Origin: an uncultured Succiniclasticum sp.
GTDB taxonomy: Bacteria > Bacillota > Negativicutes > Acidaminococcales > Acidaminococcaceae
NCBI GenBank assembly: GCA_900544275.1
Contig: UQUU01000001.1
Location: 1 to 64,000 of the forward strand
DNA length: 64,000 nt
Direction: 5' to 3'
Part shown: piece after piece, positions 7,435 through 14,934 of the stretch
Numbering within the stretch: the stretch's first letter is position 1
How the letters are laid out: every line of letters starts with the position of its first letter
Position numbers and translations under genes: made by a program
Notes under the pieces: generated by a model
What the model was told of the DNA's origin: nothing
The model's database searches: none
The model's input: only the letters and a program-made list of their open reading frames with translations

Positions 7435-9186
7435 TCAGCGTACATTGATTACGCCGTCGTAAACGATGCCACTGGGAGTATCCAGCGTGACCTGCTGTCC
7501 ATCCCGCAGGATCGACAGCGCTTTTTCCACACCGATGATCACGGGGATATTAAAGTTGATGCCTAAAATGGCGACGGGCGAGGTATAGCCCCCTTCTTCC
7601 GCAATAATAGCTCCTGCCTGAGAGGCATAACCGGCTTCCGCCTCGTCTAAAATATCGGTGACCAAAATCATACCGGGTTTCAGCTTGACGGCAAAATCCT
7701 CTGCCGTACGGCAGAGGCAAACTCTGCCTGAAACCGTTCGCTTACCGATGCCTGTACCACTGAGTATCTTGCGCCCCAGACTCAGGACTCTGATCATATT
7801 CGTGCTGCCGGGTTTCCCGATAGGAATCCCTGCCGTGACAACGATAGAGTTGCCGGTTTTTACACATCCGGACCGCAGCGCCGCTTCAATTGACAATTCC
7901 ATCATTTCGTCCGTATTTTCCGAATACGGCCCTATGATGGGTTCTACGCCCCAGTACAACTGCAGCGCGCGACAGGCTTTTTCGGTCTGGGTAACGGCAA
8001 TGACGGGAACGGCCGAACGATATTTGGAAAGATTCTGCGCCGTAAAACCGCTGGAAGTAATACAAACCACCGCATCTGCACCGATCTCCCGGGCGATCTG
8101 CACGGTTCCGTGAGCAATAGCATCCGTACTGTTCGTCTTGCTAAGGGCACCGGAATCCCGGTAAATTTTTTCATAGTCCAGGGCATCCTCGGTAGTCCGG
8201 GCAATCTGCGCCATGGTCTTCACGGCTTCCAGCGGATATTTGCCACTGGCTGTCTCGCCGCTGAGCATGATGGCGTCCGTCCCGTCAAAGATGCTGTTGG
8301 CAATATCGCTGGCCTCCGCCCGGGTACAGCGATAACTGTTGACCATGCTTTCCAGCATCTGGGTTGCTGTAATCACCGGTTTGCCAGCCTGATTACAGGC
8401 ATGGATCAGTTTTTTCTGCTTCAGCGGCACAATCTCCGCCGGAATTTCCACCCCTAAATCACCCCGGGCCACCATGATCCCTTCACTGGCCTTGATAATC
8501 TCTTCTATATGCTGCAAACCGGCCTGATTTTCAATCTTGGCAATAATGCCCATCTGATACCCGTTCGCTTCTAACCGACGCCGGATGGCAAATACGTCTT
8601 CCGCATTCTGCACAAAAGAAGCCGCAATATAATCCATGTCATTTTCCGCCGCAAACAAGATGTCTTTTTCATCCTGCTCAGACAGGAACGGCAGCTTCAA
8701 TTCCACACCGGGACAGGCCACCCTCTTCCGGGAAGAAATTTCCCCGCCGCTGATCACCTTCGTCTTGATACGGGGCCCCTCTACTTTTACGACTTCCAGG
8801 ACCAGCATCCCGTCGGCCAGCAGAATCCGGTTGCCGGCCGCTACTTCCGCCGGCAGCCCGCTGTAAGTTACATGCGCCATTTCCACAGTTCCCTCTACCG
8901 GCTCCGTGGTCAGTGTAAAGAAAGCGTTTTTTTGCAACAGTACCTTATTTTCTTTAAATTCACCCAGCCGCATTTCCGGGCCTTTGGTGTCGCAGATCAG
9001 CGCCACCGGTTTCCCCGCCCGCTTTGCCGCCAGGCGTACTTTTTCCATACGCTCTTTATGGCTGGCATAATCGCCGTGCGAAAAATTAAAGCGGGCCAGA
9101 TCCATACCGGTGCGGATCATTTCGTACAGCAGTTCCGGGCTGTCCGTCGCCGGGCCCATGGTGCAAATAATTTTAGTCTTTTTCAT
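7435..9186 (-). CDS. pyk: pyruvate kinase with C-terminal PEP-utiliser-type domain
   Basis: Makes pyruvate and ATP from PEP and ADP, the last step of glycolysis. N-terminal KKTKIICTMGPA, the active-site region IIAKIENQAG, MVARGDLGVE and TATQMLESM, and SGETASGKYP are all intact. At 583 aa it is longer than the 470-aa core because it keeps the extra C-terminal domain (about residues 480-583, with GAIIAEEGG) seen in many Firmicutes and related to PEP-synthase swivelling domains. It follows the small 67-aa gene by 12 nt in the etf operon. Confidence 0.96.
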   Translation of the reverse strand: MKKTKIICTMGPATDSPELLYEMIRTGMDLARFNFSHGDYASHKERMEKVRLAAKRAGKPVALICDTKGPEMRLGEFKENKVLLQKNAFFTLTTEPVEGTVEMAHVTYSGLPAEVAAGNRILLADGMLVLEVVKVEGPRIKTKVISGGEISSRKRVACPGVELKLPFLSEQDEKDILFAAENDMDYIAASFVQNAEDVFAIRRRLEANGYQMGIIAKIENQAGLQHIEEIIKASEGIMVARGDLGVEIPAEIVPLKQKKLIHACNQAGKPVITATQMLESMVNSYRCTRAEASDIANSIFDGTDAIMLSGETASGKYPLEAVKTMAQIARTTEDALDYEKIYRDSGALSKTNSTDAIAHGTVQIAREIGADAVVCITSSGFTAQNLSKYRSAVPVIAVTQTEKACRALQLYWGVEPIIGPYSENTDEMMELSIEAALRSGCVKTGNSIVVTAGIPIGKPGSTNMIRVLSLGRKILSGTGIGKRTVSGRVCLCRTAEDFAVKLKPGMILVTDILDEAEAGYASQAGAIIAEEGGYTSPVAILGINFNIPVIIGVEKALSILRDGQQVTLDTPSGIVYDGVINVR

Positions 9187-9198
9187 GACCTCTTCCTC

Positions 9199-9402
9199 TT
9201 AGCCAAGGAAACCATTTTCTGCCAGTACCTCGTAGGCTTCTTCCGTTTCCGAAACCGGCACACAGATCTCAAAAGTGCCCAATTTGGAATTATGACGCAT
9301 GCCCACCTGCTTTAACTGGCACAAGAACCCGTTTTTATCCAACAGCTCTTTCAGTTTGTATGCGCGGTCCTGCGTCGGGGCAATGTATAACACCTTCCAC
9401 AC
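9199..9402 (-). CDS. small conserved protein (67 aa) between etfA and pyk
   Basis: A short soluble protein starting WKVLYIAPTQ. Its alternating strand-helix pattern (VLYIAP, AYKLKELLDKNGFL, TFEICVPVSETEEAYEVL) suggests a small ferredoxin-like alpha/beta fold. Similar small proteins sit beside central-metabolism genes in other Firmicutes, some mislabelled glutamate decarboxylase in annotations; I cannot give it a function. The GTG start at 9402 has AGAGGTG upstream, overlapping the end of etfA closely (14-nt gap), so it is co-transcribed with etfA and pyk. Confidence 0.75.
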   Translation of the reverse strand: MWKVLYIAPTQDRAYKLKELLDKNGFLCQLKQVGMRHNSKLGTFEICVPVSETEEAYEVLAENGFLG

Positions 9403-9416
9403 AGATTCGACACCTC

Positions 9417-10421
9417 TCAGCCTTCTTTATAGGCTTTAATCTTTTCAATCAGTTTGGGAAGAATCACGTTGATATCTCCCACGATCCCGTAATGGGCCAC
9501 TTCAAAGATCGGCGCATTTTCATCTTTGTTGATGGCGACGATCACTTCCGACTCTTTCATGCCGGAAATATGCTGCAGCGCACCGGAAATGCCACAGGCA
9601 AAGTACAGTTTGGGCGTTACCGTTTTGCCGGACTGCCCTACCTGCGAAGCATGGTCGACCCATTTATCATCTACTGCCGCACGGGAACCGGCCACAGCGC
9701 CTTTTTCAAAAAGCTCTGCCAGCCCTTCCAGCGCATTGAATTTTTCCGGGCAGCCGAAGCCGCGACCACCGGCGCAGATTACTTCCGCATCTTCGATCTT
9801 TAATTTACTGCCGGTGGACAGGGGTTCCTTTTTCAGGATCTCCACTTTACTTTCCACTTTATTTTGAACGGTATAGGCGATTACTTCGCCTTTACGGGAT
9901 GCATCTACCGGCAACGGCGCAAAAATTTTCGGACGGATGGAGCCCATCTGAGGCCGGGCCTGTTCACAGATGATGGTGCCCATCAGATTGCCGCCCAAGG
10001 CCGGACGCGTCCATTGTACCAGACCTTTTTCATCAATACCCACCTGCGTGCAGTCCGCACACAGACCGGTTTTCAGGCGGGCGGCCACACGAGGGGCCAG
10101 ATCCCGTCCGTCAATGGTGGCGCCGAACATGACAGCGCCGGGTTTATAGGCCTGTGCCAGTTCGCACACCGCATTCGTATACAGTTCCACCTTGTAATCC
10201 GTGTATTCCTCTCCCAAGACCGTGTAAACACGATCCGCGCCACGGGCAATAAGCTCTGCGGAGATTCCCTTGTCTTCTGCACCGATTAAAACTACACCGG
10301 TTTTCTGACCGGCTTTATCAGCCAATTCTCTGGCTTTACCTAATAACTCATAGGTCACGCCCAACACTTCGCCGCTTTCCAGCTGCGCTACCACCCAGAT
10401 TTCATTTTCAAGATTTGCCAT
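9417..10421 (-). CDS. etfA: electron transfer flavoprotein alpha subunit
   Basis: Forms the FAD-binding half of the EtfAB heterodimer that exchanges electrons with acyl-CoA dehydrogenases. The family C-terminal FAD domain is clear: GGRGFG, GSRAAVD near residue 245, GQSGKTV and the LYFACGISGALQH segment, ending in AINKDENAPIFEVAHYGIVGD. 334 aa. The ATG lies inside the end of the upstream ferredoxin gene (14-nt overlap) with AAGGAGG upstream. The gene order etfB-ferredoxin-etfA suggests an Etf wired to an extra iron-sulfur protein. Confidence 0.96.
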   Translation of the reverse strand: MANLENEIWVVAQLESGEVLGVTYELLGKARELADKAGQKTGVVLIGAEDKGISAELIARGADRVYTVLGEEYTDYKVELYTNAVCELAQAYKPGAVMFGATIDGRDLAPRVAARLKTGLCADCTQVGIDEKGLVQWTRPALGGNLMGTIICEQARPQMGSIRPKIFAPLPVDASRKGEVIAYTVQNKVESKVEILKKEPLSTGSKLKIEDAEVICAGGRGFGCPEKFNALEGLAELFEKGAVAGSRAAVDDKWVDHASQVGQSGKTVTPKLYFACGISGALQHISGMKESEVIVAINKDENAPIFEVAHYGIVGDINVILPKLIEKIKAYKEG

Positions 10422-10608
10422 TATTATTTTCCTCCTTGGGGAGTGTGATTGCCTCTACAGGACAGTCTGTCATACAGGCACAGCATTCAATGCAGGCCGC
10501 TTCCGCGACACATGCTTTGCCGCCTTCTACCCGGATCGCCCCGGTCGGACAGATCGCCGCGCAATTTTCACATCCGATGCAGATTCTCTTATTTATTTTT
10601 ACCGCCAT
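10408..10608 (-). CDS. two-cluster [4Fe-4S] ferredoxin inside the etf operon
   Basis: 66 aa with two Cys clusters: C-IG-C-EN-C-AAI-CP near residues 11-22 and C-IE-C-CA-C-MTD-CP in the second half (the exact ligand choice there is uncertain because of an extra Cys). It lies 9 nt after etfB and overlaps etfA by 14 nt, so it is surely co-translated. Some bifurcating Etf alpha subunits (CarE, LctC) carry such a ferredoxin domain fused at the N-terminus; here an equivalent module is encoded separately at the same position. That functional parallel is inference. Confidence 0.93.
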   Translation of the reverse strand: MAVKINKRICIGCENCAAICPTGAIRVEGGKACVAEAACIECCACMTDCPVEAITLPKEENNNGKS

Positions 10609-10617
10609 GATGGTAAC

Positions 10618-11412
10618 TCAGCGTTTGATAGCGCCGCAGACAATGAGTTTTTCCACTAACTGACTCACTGCCACATCCGGATCGTCTTCTTTAATGATTT
10701 GCGTTTCAACTTTCTGCACAGGCGGAGTAAATACCTTAATAACGCGGGTAGGCGATGCTTTCAGGCCCACCTTTGTGGCATCCAGGCCTACGTCTGCGCC
10801 GCTTTTTACGGGAATCTCCATCTTACGGGCTTTCATTTTACCCCGGATGCTGGCAAAACGCAGTTCTTTTTCCGCACGGGTCATAGTCACCAATAACGGG
10901 GCGGGAACGGCAACTGTTTCGGACCAATTTTCCGTTTCCCGTTCTACGATAAATTTACCGTTTTCAAATTCCACTTTCATTGCGGAAGTAACCTGCGGAA
11001 TGCCCAGGTGTTCGGCCATTTCCGGTCCTACCTGCGCAGTACAGCCGTCAGCCGCTTCCCTGCCGCAGAGGATCAGGTCAAATTCGCCCAGACTTTTGGT
11101 GAGTTCCGCCAGCGCCAGACTGGTAGGCAGAGTATCCGAACCGGCAAAGACTCTGTCGGAAAGCAGATACGCCTGATCCGCTCCTAACGCAATGGCGTTT
11201 TTTAAGATATCTTTGGCCTGAGGCGGTCCCATAGAAATAACCGTTACTGCGGCGCCGTATTTATCTTTTAAAATGAGCGCCGTTTCCAGCGCTTCCGCAT
11301 CATAAGGATTAAGAATATTCTCCACGCCATCCCGGATCAGGGTATGGGTTTCCGGATCAAGACGGATCTGTGTCGTATCCGGTACTTGTTTTACGCAGAC
11401 AATGATGTTCAT
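10618..11412 (-). CDS. etfB: electron transfer flavoprotein beta subunit
   Basis: The partner of EtfA; in bifurcating enzymes it holds the second FAD. It begins NIIVCVKQVPDT, has the family motif NPYDAEALE near residue 38, CGREAADG and the signature region ETVAVPAPLLVTMT. The frame is open upstream, but the ATG at 11412 has a perfect AGGAGG, giving 264 aa, the normal size. A promoter with perfect -10 lies about 55 bp upstream. Together with ferredoxin and EtfA it probably serves acyl-CoA dehydrogenase or lactate-type electron flow; no such dehydrogenase is in this window. Confidence 0.96.
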   Translation of the reverse strand: MNIIVCVKQVPDTTQIRLDPETHTLIRDGVENILNPYDAEALETALILKDKYGAAVTVISMGPPQAKDILKNAIALGADQAYLLSDRVFAGSDTLPTSLALAELTKSLGEFDLILCGREAADGCTAQVGPEMAEHLGIPQVTSAMKVEFENGKFIVERETENWSETVAVPAPLLVTMTRAEKELRFASIRGKMKARKMEIPVKSGADVGLDATKVGLKASPTRVIKVFTPPVQKVETQIIKEDDPDVAVSQLVEKLIVCGAIKR

Positions 11413-11463
11413 ATGTTCCTCCTGCAGTTCTATAGTCAATTTATGCCAAAATTCAGCAGTACT

Positions 11464-11492
11464 ATTATACCACACTTTATTCTGCTTTCCAA
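11464..11492 (-). promoter_or_regulatory. promoter of the etf-pyk operon
   Basis: -10 TATAAT (11464-11469) and -35-like TTGGAA (11487-11492), spacing 17 bp, minus strand. The -35 box lies inside the first unit of a tandem repeat. Confidence 0.7.
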
Positions 11493-11543
11493 ACTTAAAA
11501 ACTCTGCTTCTCAAGCAAAAACCCCGTTTTTCTAAACTTAAAC
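11481..11543. repeat. three degenerate ~21-bp tandem units upstream of etfB
   Basis: Plus-strand units 11481-11502 (TCTGCTTTCCAAACTTAAAAAC), 11503-11522 (TCTGCTTCTCAAGCAAAAAC) and 11523-11543 (CCCGTTTTTCTAAACTTAAAC) align along their length with differences. The rest of this 420-bp gap up to rubrerythrin holds a promoter, a terminator and a second, GC-rich repeat. Confidence 0.6.
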
Positions 11544-11626
11544 AGGAAGTTTTAAAGGTTAAAACGAACGGCTTTCATTCAGTATAAACAAATAATTTTA
11601 TCAGCAGGCAGCCCGCAAACGGAAAA

Positions 11627-11652
11627 AGGTCTCTGCCAGGTGACAGAGACCT
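11627..11652 (-). terminator. rho-independent terminator, rubrerythrin side
   Basis: Perfect 9-bp stem AGGTCTCTG / CAGAGACCT with an 8-nt loop, followed on the minus strand by TTTTT. It would end rubrerythrin transcripts before the etf promoter. Confidence 0.88.
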
Positions 11653-11736
11653 AAAAGGTATTCAATTGTATGAAAGCCCCAACATTTGACAAAGAACCTT
11701 TTTTTATATTTTACTTAGCTTACTGCCTTATGGCAG

Positions 11737-11810
11737 AGCCGCGCCGGACACGGTTCGCAACAAGTGCCGTTCTCTCCGCGAGTCACGGTGTAACCTTATC
11801 TGTGCCGCAC
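11737..11810. repeat. two ~36-bp GC-rich direct repeats downstream of rubrerythrin
   Basis: Segments 11737-11772 and 11773-11810 share the order CGCG..., GTCACGGT/ACACGGTT, then ...GTGCCG. They contain short self-complementary stretches and no reading frame. Origin unknown; alignment is imperfect. Confidence 0.4.
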
Positions 11811-11834
11811 TCCGGGGGGCAACTCCACGTCAAC

Positions 11835-12380
11835 TCAATAGTTTGCCAGGTGGATTTCAAAATACGCCTGAGGATGCGCACAGGCCGGGCAGATTTCCGG
11901 CGCTTTTTCCCCAACTACGATATGACCGCAGTTCCGGCATTCCCAAACTTTTACTTCGCTGCGTTTAAAGACTTCTTTCATCTCCACATTATACAGCAGC
12001 GCGCGATAGCGTTCTTCGTGATGTTTTTCAATCGCGGCCACCAGACGGAATTTAGCGGCCAGTTCTTTAAAGCCTTCTTTTTCCGCAGTTTCAGCAAAAC
12101 CGGCGTACATGTCCGTCCATTCGTAATTTTCACCGGCCGCCGCCGCTTCCAGATTTTCTGCGGTATCTCCAATACCGTTTAATTCCTTAAACCACATTTT
12201 CGCATGTTCTTTTTCATTTTCAGCCGTTTTCAGGAACAGAGCCGCAATTTGCTCAAAGCCCTCTTTTTTAGCCTTGGAAGCAAAATAAGTATATTTGTTT
12301 CTGGCCTGTGATTCTCCGGCAAAAGCCGCTTCCAAATTCTTTTCAGTCTGTGTTCCTGCATACGGATTCTTTTTTCCCAT
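11835..12380 (-). CDS. rbr: rubrerythrin
   Basis: Non-haem diiron peroxidase that removes hydrogen peroxide in anaerobes. The N-terminal ferritin-like four-helix domain has the diiron carboxylates in [19 protein letters not shown] and IEKHHEERY; the C-terminal rubredoxin-like domain has CRNCG and CPAC. Length 181 aa is usual. RBS AGGAGG precedes the ATG. It has its own downstream terminator, and neighbours a CGGC-domain protein and a rubredoxin-domain protein, suggesting an oxidative-stress or redox cluster. Confidence 0.95.
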   Translation of the reverse strand: MGKKNPYAGTQTEKNLEAAFAGESQARNKYTYFASKAKKEGFEQIAALFLKTAENEKEHAKMWFKELNGIGDTAENLEAAAAGENYEWTDMYAGFAETAEKEGFKELAAKFRLVAAIEKHHEERYRALLYNVEMKEVFKRSEVKVWECRNCGHIVVGEKAPEICPACAHPQAYFEIHLANY

Positions 12381-12512
12381 AATGATTCCTCCTGATCAAC
12401 TTGATACTACATGGTTCGTAATCAATTTTGTCTCTTTATTTTACGCTGACAGCAAGTCAACGGTAAAACCCATTCAAACAGCAAATGGCAACGCGCGTGT
12501 TATCCATCTGCC

Positions 12513-12872
12513 TCAGTGGTGTGTGCCCCGTACCACTTCTACCCCTTTTTGCTCCAGATATTCGGCGATTTCAGTGATGATGGGACATTCTTTTTTTATG
12601 GTCGGGTCGTCTTTGTCTCTTTTCTGTGTGCAACCGCTCAAATGCACCACATCAACCGGTTCATCCGCCAGGCGGTCCAGCTTTTTGCGCAGGCCAGCGT
12701 CTTTTGTTAAACTATGCCCGCAGCCGTTACAGGTCATCATGGAAAATAATTCCGTAGGTTCATCCCCGTAGCGCTCAAATTTCACGGTATGGTTATTAAA
12801 AGACTTCATACAAGCCGCGCCGGCGCAGCGCATGCTCACGTCCAGACAACGAATAATAGCCAGTTTTTTCAT
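12513..12872 (-). CDS. CGGC domain-containing protein
   Basis: 119-aa protein of the CGGC family, named for conserved Cys/Gly residues thought to bind metal. Conserved Cys occur in IRCLDVSMRCAGAAC, MTCNGCGHS and LSGCTQKR near residues 8-20, 46-50 and 79. The function of the family is unknown; a metal-binding or redox role is usually suggested. The start is the ATG at 12872, with GGGAG eight bases upstream, rather than a TTG further upstream. An extended -10 promoter lies just upstream, so it may be transcribed separately from the 13025 gene. Confidence 0.82.
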   Translation of the reverse strand: MKKLAIIRCLDVSMRCAGAACMKSFNNHTVKFERYGDEPTELFSMMTCNGCGHSLTKDAGLRKKLDRLADEPVDVVHLSGCTQKRDKDDPTIKKECPIITEIAEYLEQKGVEVVRGTHH

Positions 12873-12913
12873 GACAATTTCTCCCAATAAATTTCATTTC
12901 TCCATATAATCTC

Positions 12914-12922
12914 ATTATAGCA
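12914..12922 (-). promoter_or_regulatory. extended -10 promoter for the CGGC gene
   Basis: TGCTATAAT on the minus strand: a perfect TATAAT (12914-12919) with the TGn extension. No good -35 hexamer at 17 bp, which extended -10 promoters do not need. Confidence 0.6.
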
Positions 12923-13024
12923 CAAATGGACGTACAAGAACAGAACAAAGAGGAATAAATCATCTGCTTCACAGAAAACGAACAGAAAATATTATTACAA
13001 AACGCCCTGTTGCAAAAAACCTCG

Positions 13025-14485
13025 TTACAGTTTCGGCGTACCGGCATGAGCGATACCGGTATACCTGGCAATGTCGCGGTTCAGGGTGATCAGATCCGCT
13101 GTACTCAAATCGTGGACGGAATGGTGTCCCGTCACCCGCGCGAATGTTTCCAGTTCCGCACGGGATACATTGAGGAAATTAGCCACTCGCTGCGCGGCCG
13201 CCTCCATCTTAAAACGCGCACGTAAGGCAGGATCCTGGGTAGCTATACCGACCGGACACAGGCCCGAACCACAGATGCGATATTGTTGGCAGGCAGCGGC
13301 AATCAAGGCGGCAGTTCCAATCGCCACCGCATCAGCACCCATAGCCAGAGCTTTGGCAAAATCCGGCGAAACCCGCAGGCCTCCGGTAATAACTAAAGAA
13401 ATGTCGGAATGAACCGCATCCAGATATTTCCGTGCACGGCTCAACGCATAAATCGTCGGCACAGTAGTTGCTTCCCGCAGGAAGAACGGACTGGAACCGG
13501 TGGAGCCGCCCCGTCCGTCGATCGTAATAAAATCCGGTTCTGCAAATACGCAATACTCCAGGTCCTGTTCCAGATGACCTGCCGCAATTTTGATACCGAT
13601 AGGACGGCCGCCGGAGCGTTCCCGCAACATGGCGACCATGGCTTTCAGATCTTCCCTAGAATTTAATTCGGGGAATTTACTGGGACTTTGTACATCTTCT
13701 CCCGGTTTTTTCCCGCGTAATGCCGCAATTTCCGGGGTTACCTTTTTACCTGGGAGATGTCCCCCCATGCCGGGTTTGGTTCCCTGCCCGATTTTTATTT
13801 CAATCGCATCGGAACTGCGCAGATTTTCCTCTGTCACGCTGTATTTGTTGGGGATGTATTCAAAAATATATTTGTACGCCGCCGCCTTTTCTTCCGGAAG
13901 AATCCCCCCTTCACCGCTGCACATAGCGGTCTTGGCAAGGGCAGAACCTTTTGCCAGCGCTATCTTTGCTTCCCTTGACAGCGCGCCGAAAGACATGTGC
14001 GTCACATAAATGGGGCTTTCCAGCACCATCGGTTTCGCCGCATGTTTACCAATCACAGTACGGGTCTCCACCGGGGCTTCGTCTTCCAACGGCGGCGGAT
14101 TCAACTGAGCGCCTAACAACAGGATATCCCCCCAGTCAGGTAAGGGCATCATGGTACACATGGCGCCATCCAGTGATTTACCGGTGGCCGCCATTTCATG
14201 AATTTCACGCATATAACGATATTGATCCTCATCTTTGGCAAATTCAGGATCATAGGCCAGTGAAATCGGCGCCTGGGCAGTCATCGGCTCACTAACCGCT
14301 TCACCGGCCGCCGTTTCCATGCCTGCGGCAGAGGGTGCTCCCGAAGCGGGCGCATCATCGGAAATTTTCTCAAAATTAGCTACATCCTGATGGCAAACGG
14401 GGCATTCCCTGAGCTCGCTGAACTTCTTACCTTCCTTAGCCTCGTCAAAAATGGTTCCACAAATTAAACATCGATACACAGCCAT
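13025..14485 (-). CDS. rubredoxin-like plus glutamate synthase FMN-domain protein
   Basis: 486 aa. Residues 1-35 form a rubredoxin-like knuckle pair (C6-x2-C9 and C28-x2-C31). The rest is the FMN/iron-sulfur synthase domain of GltB (archaeal-type stand-alone form), with GSTGSSP as the FMN region and a [3Fe-4S] motif C-x5-C-x4-C in CQQYRICGSGLCPVG near residue 430. The glutaminase domain is absent, so ammonia or another amido donor, or another redox role, is likely. Start set at the ATG behind GAGGAGG. Its leader is a degenerate tandem repeat. Confidence 0.9.
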   Translation of the reverse strand: MAVYRCLICGTIFDEAKEGKKFSELRECPVCHQDVANFEKISDDAPASGAPSAAGMETAAGEAVSEPMTAQAPISLAYDPEFAKDEDQYRYMREIHEMAATGKSLDGAMCTMMPLPDWGDILLLGAQLNPPPLEDEAPVETRTVIGKHAAKPMVLESPIYVTHMSFGALSREAKIALAKGSALAKTAMCSGEGGILPEEKAAAYKYIFEYIPNKYSVTEENLRSSDAIEIKIGQGTKPGMGGHLPGKKVTPEIAALRGKKPGEDVQSPSKFPELNSREDLKAMVAMLRERSGGRPIGIKIAAGHLEQDLEYCVFAEPDFITIDGRGGSTGSSPFFLREATTVPTIYALSRARKYLDAVHSDISLVITGGLRVSPDFAKALAMGADAVAIGTAALIAAACQQYRICGSGLCPVGIATQDPALRARFKMEAAAQRVANFLNVSRAELETFARVTGHHSVHDLSTADLITLNRDIARYTGIAHAGTPKL

Positions 14486-14490
14486 AGAAA

Positions 14491-14615
14491 TCCTCCTCAA
14501 CTCTCTGCTATCGCTTCTCTAAATCTTTTCTGGCGCTTCTCTTAACTCTCGCTGAAATCTCTCTTAATTCTTTTCCGAAGCTGCTTTAACTCTCGCCTGA
14601 AATCTCTTCGGAAGC
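14491..14615 (-). repeat. degenerate 34-45-nt repeats in the leader of the glutamate synthase-like gene
   Basis: Read on the minus strand, three units each carry a GAAAAGA/GAAGAGATTT part and a GCGAGAGTTAA part: GCGAGAGTTAAAG, GCGAGAGTTAAGAG and finally GCAGAGAGTTGAGGAGG, the true ribosome binding site. The leader therefore repeats near-copies of its own Shine-Dalgarno region. Confidence 0.6.
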
Positions 14616-14934
14616 GACTTTGTGCCTGGTTCATTTTTCCTTTTCAGTTCTTGCCACAAAAAATAATCAAATAATAATAATTTTCTCTGTATGTTTTTAT
14701 TATACACAAATTTTCAAATTTAGACAAAACATACTCTGTCAATCTGGTTCTATAAAATTTTTATTTTTTGGCGCTTCCCATAGTTACAGTAACTTTTTAT
14801 AATGAGACTACAAAGCAATAAAACGCCGCGAACCTTCTGGCGAGTTTCCTTACAATCATTCTTGTATGCCGAATCTCCTGCGGTCACAGAAAATAGTTTG
14901 TACCAAATTAAATCCCTTTAAGGAGGATGTAACA

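Noticed and set aside
11737..11830. Structured non-coding RNA gene (SRP, 6S or riboswitch) after rubrerythrin
   Set aside because: None of the conserved SRP, 6S or riboswitch motifs I know are present; the segment reads better as two diverged direct repeats.
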